A stretch of 64,000 nt of DNA from Allodiplogaster sudhausi (Eukaryota > Nematoda > Chromadorea > Rhabditida > Diplogasteridae), in NCBI GenBank assembly GCA_945643635.1, contig CALZFC010000133.1:566162-630161 (forward strand), written 5' to 3'. The position numbers and the translations under genes are program-made. The notes beneath the pieces were generated by a model. That model was not told the origin of the DNA. It saw only the letters and a list, made by a program, of their open reading frames with translations, and ran no database searches. Numbering within the stretch: position 1 is the first letter of the stretch; the number at the start of each line of letters is the position of its first letter. Positions 23,748 through 36,564 of the stretch are shown here, one piece after another.

Positions 23748-24654
23748 ACTGTATTCATTTAAACATTATTGACACGCCCTTCGCTACTGGGTCTAGAATG
23801 TAGAGTAGTAAAATTGTAAACTCCATGTAAAATTGTTCGCCTGACTTGGTTTTTGTATATGTCCGAATATTGTATTAATTGAGTACTGTGCTCTAACAAT
23901 TTGATGTGCAGTTTCGTTGTGCAGTTTACTTTTTCTTCCATTCCCCATCCCCTTGGAGTTTTGCAAGTTTGACGGTGTTTTTTTTCTCTTTTCTTTAAAC
24001 AACTGCCTAACTCAATAAAAATAGGCTCATTATTTGCCCGAGTATGAATTGTTCTGAATTTTTTTGGCCTTATTCAGCTTTCTTTTCTTTAAAGGGATAC
24101 GATGCTGATGCGTACTTTAATTGACAATTTTCCTGACCATTGTCTAGTCTCTCTAGAACAACAGGCTCGGTCGTCCTTGTGTCAGGCAAAAAGGCGCGAA
24201 TTTAAACTTGAGTTTTCAGCTCCTTTAAAGAAAAAAAAAGTTGATGTTAAGCACTGATCTCAGTGAGTTCACTCTGATTTTTTTTGGTGTCAATGTTTTT
24301 CTCCCCAGATTGACCACGTTCGTCCTGTACTGTTCACTGCGTCCTTCCATGATAATGTATAATGTATACATATAATTGATGTTTTTTTTTAATTCAGCAC
24401 ACTTTTACATCGTCCGTCCATTCGTGTAGAATTTCATGCAAATTGGGCATGCATTGAGGAGTTGGTAAAAGAAATAATTATCTGTGCTAGTAAATAAACG
24501 ATTGCGTTTAGTGTAGTATCTTCGGCTATGTACTATGCAGGTCAAACTTGGTCCAGATAATCGATACTGTCATTGAAGAAAGTGTTGTAGTTAGTGAACA
24601 GAAACACGGGAAGAAATTGTTAATTGTTTCCCGCAAAAGATGTAGGAGTCATGT

Positions 24655-24685
<31 letters not shown>

Positions 24686-24922
24686 TCCCTCTCTCTCACC
24701 ACTCTCTCTTCCCCCCCCCCTCTCTCTGTCTTTCTCTCCTCTTCTCTCTTTCTTTCTGTCTCTTTTCTTTCCTTCACGAATTAAGAGAGATTTAGGAGGG
24801 CTTCAGGCTTTCTTTGAGTGAGAATGGTTTTAAGAGTGCTGTGTGATTGTTAGTTGCCCGCCAATATATTTATGTATTTGCTTGTTTATCTATTTGTTCA
24901 TTTATTTATAAAAGATCCAAGC
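23748..24922. other. Intergenic between zinc-finger gene and smg-8
   Basis: No convincing exon. Holds a copy of the dispersed GGCGCGAATT repeat (24174-24230) and a (CT)n tract (about 24654-24770). The proximal promoter of smg-8 is probably within this stretch. Confidence 0.6.
24174..24230 (+). repeat. Dispersed GTGTCAGGCAAAAAGGCGCG repeat, best copy
   Basis: Consensus in pieces: TTGTGTCAGGCAAAAAGGCG, CGAATTCAAACTTGAGTTTT, then TGGCTCCTTTAAAG. Related copies: 25801-25860 (+), 33236-33290 (+), 53050-53120 (+), 53805-53865 (+), about 54540-54600 (-), 21180-21225 (-), 57555-57590 (+). All but this copy are intronic. Class unknown. Confidence 0.7.
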
Positions 24923-25271
24923 ATGGGAGGCGGTGTCCGCCCGCTCGACGACTGGCTCGCGGCCATGGAGCGAGAGGCCAAGGCACAGACGACAGCCAGG
25001 CACAACATGATCATCGTTGGAGTCATTGGAAGGTTGCGAGAGAGAGAGAGATGACAGTGCGAGAGAAAGATGAGCGGGAGAGAGACAGGGACAGAGAGGA
25101 AAGTAGGAGAGAGGTGAACGGGGGGGGGAGAGCAGAGAGAGGAAGGAGAGGGAGAGAGAGCGTAGCGAGAGAGAGAGAGAGGGAGAGCAAGAGAGAGAGA
25201 AAGAGGAAGGAAGAGAGAGAGGGGGAAGGAAGAGAGAGAGAGAAATGGGAAGAGAGAGAGAGAAAAAGGAA

Positions 25272-25312
<41 letters not shown>

Positions 25313-26301
25313 GGAAGGAATAGAGAGAAAGAGGAAGGAAGAGAGTGAGACGAGTGAAAGAGGTAGGAAGAGAGAGAGAGTGAGAAAGAATCAAAGAAGA
25401 CAGAGAGCGAGGCTTTCCCTGATTCAGGGACACGTCAACTCGCGCCAAGACCGAAGACATCAACGAGACACTCGATGGACGCTTCCTCGACTCGTGGCCG
25501 AGCTCGCAGAAGAGGAAATCATCGTGGGTCAGTGTGAAGTATTATTAGGTATTATTAGGTCAGTGTGAAGTATTATTAGGTAATAAAAATTATACTAAAA
25601 TTTAAAACTAATTAAAACTACTTAAACAGTTGTACTAATAGTAATAATAATGGTAATAATCGATTAGAACAAGAATAATTATAATGCATCTGCATGAGTC
25701 ATTCACTAAAGATATTGCCCGGTCCCCATCTTTCATGCCTAAATTCCGTTGTTTTAGTTTTTAAAAAAATTTTAACCCTAAAAAGACCTACTGTTATTTT
25801 TTCTGTGTCTAAGAAAAAAGGCGCGAATTCAAAAATGGATTTTTTGGGTTAATTTTTTTAAGCGCAAAAAAATGACAGATCGACGCGTACTTCTCGATCG
25901 ACTACGGCTGCCTCTTTCTCGTGTGCAACTCGTACAAGGATACGCCTCTGCTGGCCGAGCACTTTGAGGGCGAAGAGGATGGCGTTGTCAGTGGCGGGAA
26001 ATTTGAAAAAGTTTTTTTTTAAAGAATTATTCGAATTTCGACGGCGGGAAATTTAAATAATTAAATGCTGTAATTGTTTTAAAATAATTACATTTTCACG
26101 ATATGTGATGTTGATAAGCCCCAACCAAAACTCCCAGGACTTCTTCACTCGCCTCGCCTCTCTGGACGCGGAATGCGAGAGGCAGCTCGTAGCTGTCTTC
26201 TCACTCGCGCACGCTGTTCTCGTCGTGGAGAACGCATGCAGATTCGAGCTGAGCACACTGAGCCAGCTGGCAGCGGTCAATCGAATCAGGTTGGAGAGAG
26301 A

Positions 26302-26340
<39 letters not shown>

Positions 26341-27946
26341 ATCAGAGTGGGTTTGGGGCAAGAGAGAGGGAGAGAAGAGATGGAGAAGGAGAGGGGGGAG
26401 GGAAGAAGACATAAATGTGAAGATATGGAAGAAGTATTATTCTCTCTCTCTCTCTCACTTTACCTCTTTCTTTTTCTCTCTCGCCATTTCTCTTCTTCTC
26501 TGTCTCTCTTCCTCTCGCCATTTCTCTTTCTCTCTCTCTCTTTCTCTCTCTCTCTCTGTCTCTCTCTCTCTCTTTCAGGCAGCAAATCTCGTCGAAGCTT
26601 CGCTCCTCTGCCGATCCTTCCCTCTCCGAAGAGTTCAAGAAGAACGGCGCTCGTTTCGGCGTGCCTCTCCTACTCTTCTCTGTTCCACGCAACTTTGTGC
26701 GAAGTGGTCAGTGTTAATATTGTTTTTTTTAATTATTAAAAACTACTAAATATTTCGTAGTATATTACAGTTTGGCTTTTTAAGACTATGGTTTTTTTTA
26801 CGGTTTATACCCTCATTTTTAAAGGGTTTCATACCTGGGTTTTTTAGGGTTCTTATTAGCTATTTTTTGGCTCCATACCTTGGTTTTTTATGGGGTTATA
26901 TATAGAAACTTTAATTGTGCTTTATTATTTGATTAATGAAAAGTGGATAGATTATTAGAAAGAATGCATCAAGCTTTGCAAAAATTTAGTTCTTTTTATT
27001 TATTAGAGGGATCCATCGGATCAATCTTTCGATCGGCTAAAAGTTATTTTTAATTTAAATATTTGAATTGGCTCTTTTTTCAGAGCTCGGCGCAAGCAAA
27101 CGGCGTGAAATATATGAGAAGCTACAGGTAGGTTGAAGCATTTTTTTTCATTTGATTCGTTTCATCTTATTTTTCTTCCTCTCTCTCTCTCGCTTTCTTT
27201 CTCTCCATATCTATCTTCCCTTTATGCTCTCTCTCTCCCTTTCTTTCTCTCTCTCTCTCTTTCTGTCTCTAGCATAAAGCCATTCTTCGTTCATTTTTAT
27301 CTTCGAATGATAATTGTCGAATTTCGCTCCAAAGGAAAATGACCACTTTAAAGACAGCAATGGAAGAGCAGATCCAGCGACTTCTTCGGCACTTTCGGCT
27401 GATCTCTGCGCCAGGCGGCGACTATCACAGGTAAAGATTTATTTTATTTTATTATATTTACAAATAATTAAATATATATATATATATGTATTTTTTTAAA
27501 TTATTACTTTTTTATTTGATTTCCCTTTCTTTAAAAGAATGTATTAATTTATGCTGATTAGTTATTACTCAGTAACAACGCATTGAATTGTTTCATCACT
27601 GTATTGAGAGGCAGAGAAAATTAGCTAACGTCAATGAAAGATGGATGCCAAGAAAACGTGAGGAAACGAAGTGAAAGAAGACGTAGAATTTTTTTTAAAT
27701 TCCCGCCAAAATTTAAATAATTTGGTGAAAATCAATGTATTCTTTAGCAGCGACACCGTGTTGGCGCGTGTCCCGCCGGGCGACTCGGACCATTTCGTGT
27801 TCATCCACGAGTCGTCAGTCCTGGCAACCGATTGTGGACTAGGCGAGATGCTTACAGAGCTGCTGGCAGGGGGCCAAGAGTCAGGTTGGCAAGATTCTCT
27901 CTCTCTATGTCTTTCTCTCTCTCTCACACACTCTCTCTTTCCCTGC

Positions 27947-28018
<72 letters not shown>

Positions 28019-28191
28019 TCTCTCTTTCTCTCTCTATCTCTCTCTCTGTCTCTTTGTCTGCCTGTCTGTCTGTTTCTCCCTGTATTCGCACTCTCCATCC
28101 TTTCTGCCTCTCTCACTCTCTATCTCTTTCTCTCTCCCTGTATTCTATTTCTGTCTCGCTCTCTCCCTTCATCACTCGCACTCTCCATCCA

Positions 28192-28239
<48 letters not shown>

Positions 28240-29802
28240 ATCTTCTCTATTATAATTTTCTCCATTAGAGGATTCGCTAGGAAAATAGCACTGTATGATC
28301 TTTTTTTTAAAGTTATTATTTCAGTTGTCGAGCGCAAGCAGCTAGCAACACAGCCCGTGGCCGGCTCCACTTTCCGAGCTTTTCTGAGAGGACACATTCG
28401 ACGTATTAGCAAGGATAGCAAGGAGGACGGACAGGTCTATCAGGTCAGAGAGAGAAAGAGAGAGTGAGAGAGAGCAGAGATAGAGAGAGAGCACAGAGAG
28501 AGAGAGGGCAGAGATAGAGAGAGAAGACAGCGATGGAAGAGTTTGCAGACCCCAAATACGGCCGAATTCTGCGCGGCTGCTCGCGCTGTCGCAGACGCGG
28601 CCAGAGAAATCGAGGCAGAGCCAAACATGGAAGGAACAGTCATTCAGGCGTAAGAGATCTCTCTCTCTCTCTCTGGCCCTCACTCTCTCTCTCTCTCTTG
28701 CTTTATCTCTCGTCCTGTCTCTCTCTCTCTCTCTCTCGCTCTCTCTCCCTCTCGACCGCTCGCCCTTTCCTTCTCTCTCACTTACTCTGTCACTTACTCT
28801 CCTCCACAGTCTCACTACTCGCCATCACCGTGACGCGGTCAGCACCTATCTGCCAAACCGTGCGGGCGCCAATATTCTCTCTCGCCGCGAGCACGAGCAA
28901 AGGGTACGGTAGTGCGGGAAGTTTAAAATCTATTTATTAATTTTCTCAATCCATTTATGGCAAGGTTTTTCTTTAAAAATGTTTGCGTATAATTGTTTAT
29001 TTATTTATAGATTTCGTTCTTTTTTTCTATAAATACATCAATGTAAATAAAATCAATCAACTTTTAGCTGGCTGCCGTGCTGCGCTCCGCCGAATGCATC
29101 GCGCCCTGCCGCACCGATTGGACGGCACTGAAGGAGGAGTGCGAGCGACTGTGGACGAGCAGTCTGAGGGGATGCGAGACGAGATCGCTCTCGGGCAGAA
29201 TGTGCAAGGTCAGGAGAGGGGAGAGAGAGAGAGATATAGAGAGAGAGAGAGAACGTAAGAGAGCGAGAGAGAGAAAAAAGGGGAGAGAAATAGAGATACG
29301 AGAGATCGAGAAGGAGGGAGAGAGGAGAAAGAAAGAGGGAGGGAGAGATAAAGGAGAGAGAGAAGGAGAGGAGAGGGAGGAAGTAGGAGAAAGAAAAATT
29401 AGATGGAGAAGGAGGGAGAGAGGAGAGAAAGAGAGAGGGAGGGAACAAGGAGAGAGAGGTGGAGAGGGAGGAAGTAAGAGAGAGAGAGAAAAAGTAAGTA
29501 AGAAAGAAGGGGCCCGAGAGAGGGGGAGAGAGGTGTAGTTGATAGTGAAAGGAAGATAGATGGATATGATGTTGATGAGGTAAAGGTCGGTTATAGCGGA
29601 GGCAATGTGGGGAAACGGATAGAAATTATTCTTTGGTAAGTGGAAACCACCGGGTCTAGTCTAGAAGAAACGCTCTTCTCTCCCCTTGTCTCCTCTCTCT
29701 CCTCTCTCTCCCTCTCTGTCCTCTCCTCTCCCTCTCTCTCTCCTTTTCTCTCTCTCTATGTCCTCTCCTCTCCCTCTCTCTCCCTTTCTCTCTCTCTATG
29801 TC

Positions 29803-29855
<53 letters not shown>

Positions 29856-29865
29856 GTCTGTCTCT

Positions 29866-29908
<43 letters not shown>

Positions 29909-30560
29909 GTCTGTCTCTCTCTCTCTCTCCATTCACTTTCATTGTTCCAGCTGCCCCTGCACCCTTCGATCGGCGACTCCTCAGTGGAGCCTTCCAAGTG
30001 GCAGCTGCACTCGTCCTCCGTTCAGTTCATATCAGCCTGCAACTGCGGCCGCACCCAATTGCCGCGTCGGGACCCATTCACTCTCAAGGTGGGTACGGTA
30101 GCACCGAAAATGCGAGTGGGTGCTGTAGTTTTGTTTTAATTGGATTTTATAATAGAAAAAAGTTTTCGCTCCATGACCCACTCTAAAAGCAACGGATCTA
30201 CCATAAAGCGAGACGGTTGCATTTCATATACTATGATATAGTAATCTGTAATAATTTAAATATTTCCCATTGTAAAACAGCCACACCGCACGATATCCAA
30301 TCTGATAGGGATAAGTTGTTTTTCTTATGTTTCCTTTTGCAAATTATACTAAACATTAAAAAAAATGAAATAAAACATTAACTTAATTTATTTTAGGAGG
30401 CAAACTGCGACTTTTACTCTGCGTTTCTGTGCTGCCGCAAACTGGCAGAACGGCATGCTTTTGCGATTGCAGGTTTGGAAAGCATTCTTTGAGAAATGCA
30501 GAATAGGGAGAGAGAGCGAGAGAGAGAGAGGATATGTAGATGAGAGAGAGCGAGAGAGAG

Positions 30561-30597
<37 letters not shown>

Positions 30598-31319
30598 TAT
30601 ATAGATGAGAGCGAAATAAGAGAGCGAGAACGAAAGAGAGAAATTGGGTGAGAGAAAGGATAGAGCAGGATAGAATTTAGAGCTTTTGATTAGATTCTTT
30701 TATTATATATGAATAAAATGCTTCTACAAAAGTTTTAATATAATATTAAAATTAAATAGATTATTTTAATAATCAATATTATTTTACCAATATAATATCA
30801 ATTTTTCCTTTTTTTCTAGGTGAAGGCGCCGCAAGAGCGGGCGATGAGGTGATCGCTGATCTAATGCTAGGAGAAGAGGCAGAGTGGCCGGAGGCAACCA
30901 TAATTGGTTAGGAGGGGGGAGAGAGAGAGAGAGAGGGAGAAAGTGAGAGGAAGAAGAGAGAGGGAGAAGAGAGAGAGGGAGAGGGGGAGATGAGGAGAGA
31001 TAGAAAGTGAAGAGAGAAATGGAGAGAAAGAAAGACAGGAGAGAGAGAGTGTAAGTGATAAAGAGAGCGAGAGAGAGAAGAGAGAAAGGGAGAGAGAGAG
31101 AGGCAGAGAGAGATTGATGGAGAGAGAGAGGGAGATGGGGAAATAGAGAGAGTGTAGAAGATGCCGAGATGTTAGATTTTGAACTAAATTCTCAAAGTGT
31201 AATGAGAGTAAATTTTTTTTTTTTTTGAAAATCAGAACGCCTTTTCTGTGCTAGTTATACACCTCAATTGACTGCAACATTTCATGTGCCAGTTTTCCGC
31301 TGAGTCATCTCTCCCTCTC

Positions 31320-31354
<35 letters not shown>

Positions 31355-32065
31355 TTCTCTCTCTCTATTTCTCTCTCTCTATTTCTCTCTCTCTCTCTCT
31401 CGTTCTCTTCTCTCTTCCTCTCTCTCTGTATCTCTCTCTCTCTTTCTCTTTTTCTCTCTCTCTCGCTATCTTTCTCTCCCACACTCTCTTTCCATTTCTC
31501 TCTTTCTCACCCCCCCCCCCTCTCATGTCAGGAAAAATTGGCGGTGCAGCCCTGTCCTCCACCGTCATGTCTCCAAGAGCGGCCGGAGACCACGCAGCCT
31601 CCGGTGGCATAGATGAAGGATCAAGTGAAGAGAGCATGCCGGATGAGGAAGCAGGAGTGGAGAGAGAGCACGACGAGGAGAGAGACGACAGAGAAGCAGA
31701 GGAGGAAGGGGAGGAGAAGGCGATGCAGTGGAGCCACGGAGGAGGAACAGTGGACAAGGTTTAGAAAAAAATATATCATAAAAAAAATTGTTGTCACGCA
31801 TTTCAGTAGTTAAGTACCGTGATAAGGAAAGAAGTTTTTGAAGCTATTCTTTTTTAAATATATTTTTAACTTGATAATAAAGTTGTTTAGTTTCTTGCTC
31901 AATTATTCTTTATTGGCTATTCATTATTCCGTTTGTTCATTTTAAGGGCGCCTACCTTGAAGAAGCTGAAGTCGTACTGCGAGATCCGATGGAGGGCATT
32001 CGGCAGGCGGCAATTCGTTAGTCGAATTTTTTCTCTCCCCCTCTCCCTCTAATCTCGGTTTGTCA

Positions 32066-32105
<40 letters not shown>

Positions 32106-32164
32106 ATCTCTCTCTCCTCTCTCTCTCTCTCTATCCCTCTCCTCCCCTCTCCCTCTCTCTTTCC

Positions 32165-32207
<43 letters not shown>

Positions 32208-34448
32208 CTCTCCTCATCTATCCCTCTCCTCGCCTCTCTCTCTCTCTCTCTGCTTCTCTCTCTCTGCTTCTCTCTCTCTCTCTCTCTCTTCCCTTCTTTC
32301 CTCTCTTCGCTCTCTCTCTCTCGCTCTCTCTCTCATCTCTCTATCTCTCTCTTCCCTCCTTTCCTCTCTTCTCTCTCTCTCTTTCTCTTCCCTCATTTCC
32401 TCTCTTCTCTCTCTCTTTCTCTCTCCTCTCTCTCTCCCTCTCTTCTCTCTCTCCAGAAGACGTCGAGCACCGTCGTCGTCTGCAGACGCACTCGATCCTC
32501 TTCATGGATGGCGTGCCCCACTCGGACTGCCCCGCACCTCCCCTCTTCTCCTCCTGGTCACTCATCTGCCTCGGAGCAAGCTCACTCTACAGGTAGGATT
32601 ACGGTAGCACTAATAATAGTATCTGGTATACTGTAGCACTAATAATCGTAAGCAATCAAAACTAACAAGCAAAAATGAATTTTTACAGTGTGCTAATTGT
32701 GGGATAATTAACATGATATTTTTCTCTCTTTTCCCTGTGACTCTAAAGAGGGCATAATAAGTTTGCCACTTTTTCTTTTAAGTCACTGGGAAAAGGACAA
32801 AAGAAAAAAAAAGTGTTTTTTGATACTTCTCTTTTGGCGGAATTTTTTTTGTAAATATAATTTTTCATTTCCACAGTCACTCCACGGGCATCCGCGGTCA
32901 GTCAGGCTTCATTGGCGGCACGCATCTGCTGCCTCTGGATGTGCATCTACAGGTTTTGAGAATTGAAATTTTAGATTTGATTTATTTATTTATTCATACT
33001 TGCCTGTTTATTTATTTTTTAGTTATTTATTTATTTATTTTTGCATATTATTACTAAAATATAATAATATTAAAATTAACAAATTGAATAGTTTATTTGA
33101 ATAATTTTGTTTTACAATTAATTAAATATGAATTAAAATAAATTAAAATAAAACAAAAAGTAATTTAGGTGGACGCGCTGACGTGGGTAATATTAAGTTT
33201 CTCTAAATATTACATGCTCGCTAGAAAAAAACCTTAGGCCAAGCAAAAAGGCGCGAATCCAAACGTGAGTTTTTTTGCCCCTCCTTTAAGGTGGACGCGC
33301 TGACGTGGGCGCGCGACATGGACTATGTCGAGTCGAGACTAGGCACACTCGCAGCAGCGGGCGCTGGATCGGCTGCCGCATTCGCGAGGGCCAAGCGATC
33401 GAGGAAGGGAGTAGGAGGGACTGAGAAGGTGGGAGAGGGAGAGAGAGATAGAGAGAGAGATAGAGAGAAAGGATGGGGGAGAGAGAGAAAGAGAGAGAGA
33501 GGATGAGAGGAAGAGAGAGAGAGAGAGAGAGGAGGAGAGAGAGAGGAGGAGAGAGAGAGAGAATTGGAGGATGATTAGAGAGAAAGAGAGAATGAGAGAG
33601 AGATCCTTGGGGCGAAATGATGAGAGAGAGTTTGAAAGAAAGATGAGGAACGAGAGAGAAAGAGAGAGAGATATTGAGAGAGTGAGAAGTAATAAATGTT
33701 TTTTTTTTGTGATTGGATGCGATTACGAGAATGAGAACATGTTTACCGCAGCATTCAAAAGAAAATATTGAGGTGAAACTCTTCATCGGCGTCGAATACG
33801 AATGTGAACGTGGCCACAGGCAATTCATGCAGCCATCTACGAGTCAAGCGCAGGTACGCGCCCTTTAATTAGGGACGGGTAAATAATTATATTTATTAAT
33901 TAAAACGTTACAATTGTAAGTAATTTATTACGTTTGTTTTTTTTGTTTCTTAAATTCTGCTAAAAATCGTAAAATCTAATTTTTATGAAATAATTGTTTG
34001 GACCGCCGTTTTGTAATTGAACTTTTTTTTTAAAGTACCATGCATTTATATTTTATAATAGATTCTGATTGTATTGTCACAGCTTCCACGTTTTAAACTA
34101 GTTTAACTTATAATGTAATCTGCCAAAAAAAAAGTTTTTTTTTTGCTATTACCGGACATCTGAGGGTTTCTCTTATTATAATTTTTTTACAATTTGAATT
34201 GCCCGCTCTCTCTCTCTCTCTCTCTCCTTTTCCCGCCACACCGATTTCCAGGCCGGCGGCGGTGGTGCCCTCTCTCAGCAGCAGGCGCAGCAGTCCTCAC
34301 TCTCTGCCGCAGCCTCGCTCCTCTCCTCCGACCTGCCACTCTTCCAGCCGTGCGTCTATCGAAAGCAGCCATGCGAGTGCGCGCAGTTGATGAGGGTGCA
34401 CGTGGTGACACCCAAGGCACCCGTCACGGTCACGGTGGATCCGAAGGT

Positions 34449-34492
<44 letters not shown>

Positions 34493-34993
34493 AAGAAAGA
34501 GAGGTGAGGGAGAGACAAAAGGAGGGAGAGAGAGAGAGAGAGAGAGAGAAAGAAAGAGGAGGGAGAGAGAATGGAAGAGAGATATGAGAGACAAGGGAGG
34601 GAGGAGGAGAGAGAAGTGTAGAGAAGAGAGCGAAAGGAAGATTGAGTGCGGGAGATAAAGAAGGGAGAGGGAGAGAGAGAAGAAGGAGGGAGGGTGAGGA
34701 GAGGGAAGAGGAGAGCGAGAGAGAGAAGGGCAGGGGGAGAGAGAACGGGAGAGAGATATGAGAGACGAGGGAGGGGGCGAGATATAACAAAACATAAATA
34801 AAAAAGTAAAATTATTAAGTAAAATTTAGAACACCTTTTCTCAGGTGGTAGACACGTCTTCCCCATCGGCAACGGGCCAGTTCACAACGGGCGACCAGCA
34901 GCCACTGCCACTCGCCTGGTCTCGCTATTACGTGCTGCGGTTCCCGTGGGCATATGAGGGACCGAATGGGAGCATTCCACGGCCGAATAAGGT

Positions 34994-35029
<36 letters not shown>

Positions 35030-35282
35030 TGAGAGAGAGCGAGGGTGAGAGAGAGCGAGAGAGAGGGATTGAGAAAGAAAGAAGGGGGCGACAGAAAATG
35101 CTAGGTGGTTTTCATGGAAGACACTTCTGCTTAAAGAAGTGCCATGAATCTTCAACGATTTCAGAGCGATTGCGTATGATACTATAATGAACTATTTTTG
35201 CCCATTTTAGATTGGCACTTCCGGCACGGTCAAAGGTAACTTTATCTCCGTCACGTACACCCCGCTCGCATCGTGGATGTGA
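24923..35282 (+). CDS. smg-8: SMG-8, nonsense-mediated decay factor
   Basis: 24 phase-consistent exons, 957 residues: 24923-25032, 25428-25527, 25879-25986, 26138-26289, 26579-26706, 27084-27127, 27273-27430, 27748-27884, 28325-28443, 28531-28649, 28810-28903, 29068-29208, 29951-30088, 30397-30472, 30820-30906, 31532-31758, 31947-32016, 32457-32592, 32877-32952, 33291-33428, 33752-33853, 34252-34446, 34845-34991, 35211-35282. SMG8 binds SMG9 and the SMG1 kinase and restrains UPF1 phosphorylation in mRNA surveillance. Recognised by family blocks: N-terminal IIVGVIGR, the ALEDQ-like AMEEQIQRLLRHFR, C-R-LW...RMC region, ACNCGRTQLPRRDPF, HSDCPAPPLFSSWSLICLG, GFIGGTHLLPLD, FIGVEYECERGHRF and YYVLRFPWAYEG near the end. 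Length matches the human protein (about 990). Exon 16 is acidic and poorly conserved. Introns contain the clearest GA-donor/CT-acceptor arrangement in the window. AATAAA lies at 35407-35412. Confidence 0.96.
25033..25400. repeat. (GA)n tract starting at a donor site
   Basis: Begins GTTGCGAGAGAGAG at the 5' splice site of smg-8 exon 1 and continues for about 370 bases. Confidence 0.9.
27895..28248. repeat. (CT)n tract in smg-8 intron
   Basis: Long CT tract starting about 10 bases after the donor of the exon ending 27884; an exception to the donor-GA rule because CT is on the donor side. Confidence 0.9.
29213..29535. repeat. (GA)n tract after a donor, facing (CT)n
   Basis: GA-rich run from the donor at 29209; the same intron has a CT-rich run at about 29672-29935 leading to the acceptor at 29950. 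The two halves are complementary. Confidence 0.9.
29672..29935. repeat. (CT)n tract before an acceptor
   Basis: CT-rich half of the intron described at 29213-29535. Confidence 0.9.
30907..31515. repeat. GA half and CT half of one intron
   Basis: GA-rich from the donor to about 31155, then unique sequence, then CT-rich from about 31310 to 31524 before the acceptor ATGTCAG. Confidence 0.9.
32036..32456. repeat. (CT)n tract filling an intron
   Basis: Nearly the whole intron between exons ending 32016 and beginning 32457 is CT-rich, ending CTCTCCAG. Confidence 0.9.
33169..33186 (+). repeat. 18-bp echo of an exon start
   Basis: GTGGACGCGCTGACGTGG is repeated exactly at 33291-33308, the first 18 bases of smg-8 exon 20. 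The echo is preceded by an acceptor-like TTTAG and followed by GTAATA, a usable donor, so it could be read as a six-codon in-frame microexon (VDALTW). Confidence 0.8.
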
Positions 35283-36564
35283 GAGTGATTTTTAGTGTGT
35301 TTGTTTATTTGGTTACGGTAACCTAAGTTTTTAGCGTATATCCTCATTATACTGTATTCGGAACCCGCTTTTTTAAATTATTTTAGCTGTTCTATTGACC
35401 AGTATCAATAAAATGTATTTATTAACATCTCACGAGCTTCTCTAACACGGTGAAGATGATACATGTGGGCCCTTAGAATTCTGAGAACTTCACAGGTTTT
35501 TGTTTTTTTGTTGAAAAAAAAACAAGAAAAAAAATTCATGCTTTTTTCAGCATATGACACAGGCCTGACATCATCATAAATGATCACCTCGCAGTGTGAT
35601 TTCGTTTGTATTCGCTCGAATTTTATAGTTTACTACCATCTAAACAATATTCTCCCCGTTTCTTCAAAGTTAGTGAATCTAAGCAGATTACTATAACGTT
35701 ACATGCTGCCAACGTGTTATGAATCCTGAAATGGATACCATTTATTTGACGCAAAAAAAGCCGAAGATGAAATACAATTTACTGCGATGATCCTACTGTA
35801 GCCCAGAATGAACATCCGATAATGGCATGATAGAAGAAGATAGCTTCGAATCGATTCAGCCAGCGCTAATCTCCAAATTCCACAAATCCAACTTTTAAAT
35901 CCATCCTCTCTATCAGCTTAGCTGGAGGCTGAGATCGGGGGTTATATAATTTTAGTGTAAAAGGAGGGAGGAACACCAAGCGTCTAGTAAAATTAAGAAA
36001 CACACCAAAATAGCCGTCTACAGTATGCTGCATAGAGCAGTGGCTAAAGAAACAAGCGATAAGCTCTGGATAAGCAGCTACACAAGTATAGAAAAAAAAC
36101 ACAGAAATAGGACTGGACAGAAATTTTTGTACAAAATACTCTCCAAATTCTACAGTCAGTGACTAATATGGTTTGTAACCAACAGCCGGTTAATGATACA
36201 TATGAGTACGTATTATAAACCTCGAGAGTAAATGAAATAGGATTGGGAAATAGAAAAAAAATATGGAAGAATGATAGCCGCATTTGTCGTCGTTGATCGT
36301 ACTCACTCTTATTGGCTGGCCATTAATGTTGTCGTCCATACATCTCTTGCTGTTCGGGCATCCTGCAGTGATTTTATATAAATAATAATAATACGAATCG
36401 AGATATGATAGTAAACTTTTTTTTAAAAGAAAAACCACTAACTTTCTTCCAAATATAATAACAATACCAATAGTTATAATAAACAACTAAAGACATAAGA
36501 ATGAATAGCATCCAAAAATATCCAAAAATAGCAAAAACAAACTCTAACTTACTTCTTTATTCTT
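35283..36564. other. Intergenic, convergent smg-8/MLF ends
   Basis: Contains the smg-8 3' UTR with AATAAA at 35407-35412 and a GGTTACGGTAACC palindrome at about 35312-35324. On the minus strand AATAAA at 36561-36556 follows the MLF stop by four bases. Nothing else recognised. Confidence 0.6.

Noticed and set aside
13288..34872. Many Ser/Leu-rich or Arg/Glu-rich frames of 60-250 codons
   Set aside because: They arise from CT or GA microsatellites; only the short segments belonging to the phase-consistent exons are coding.
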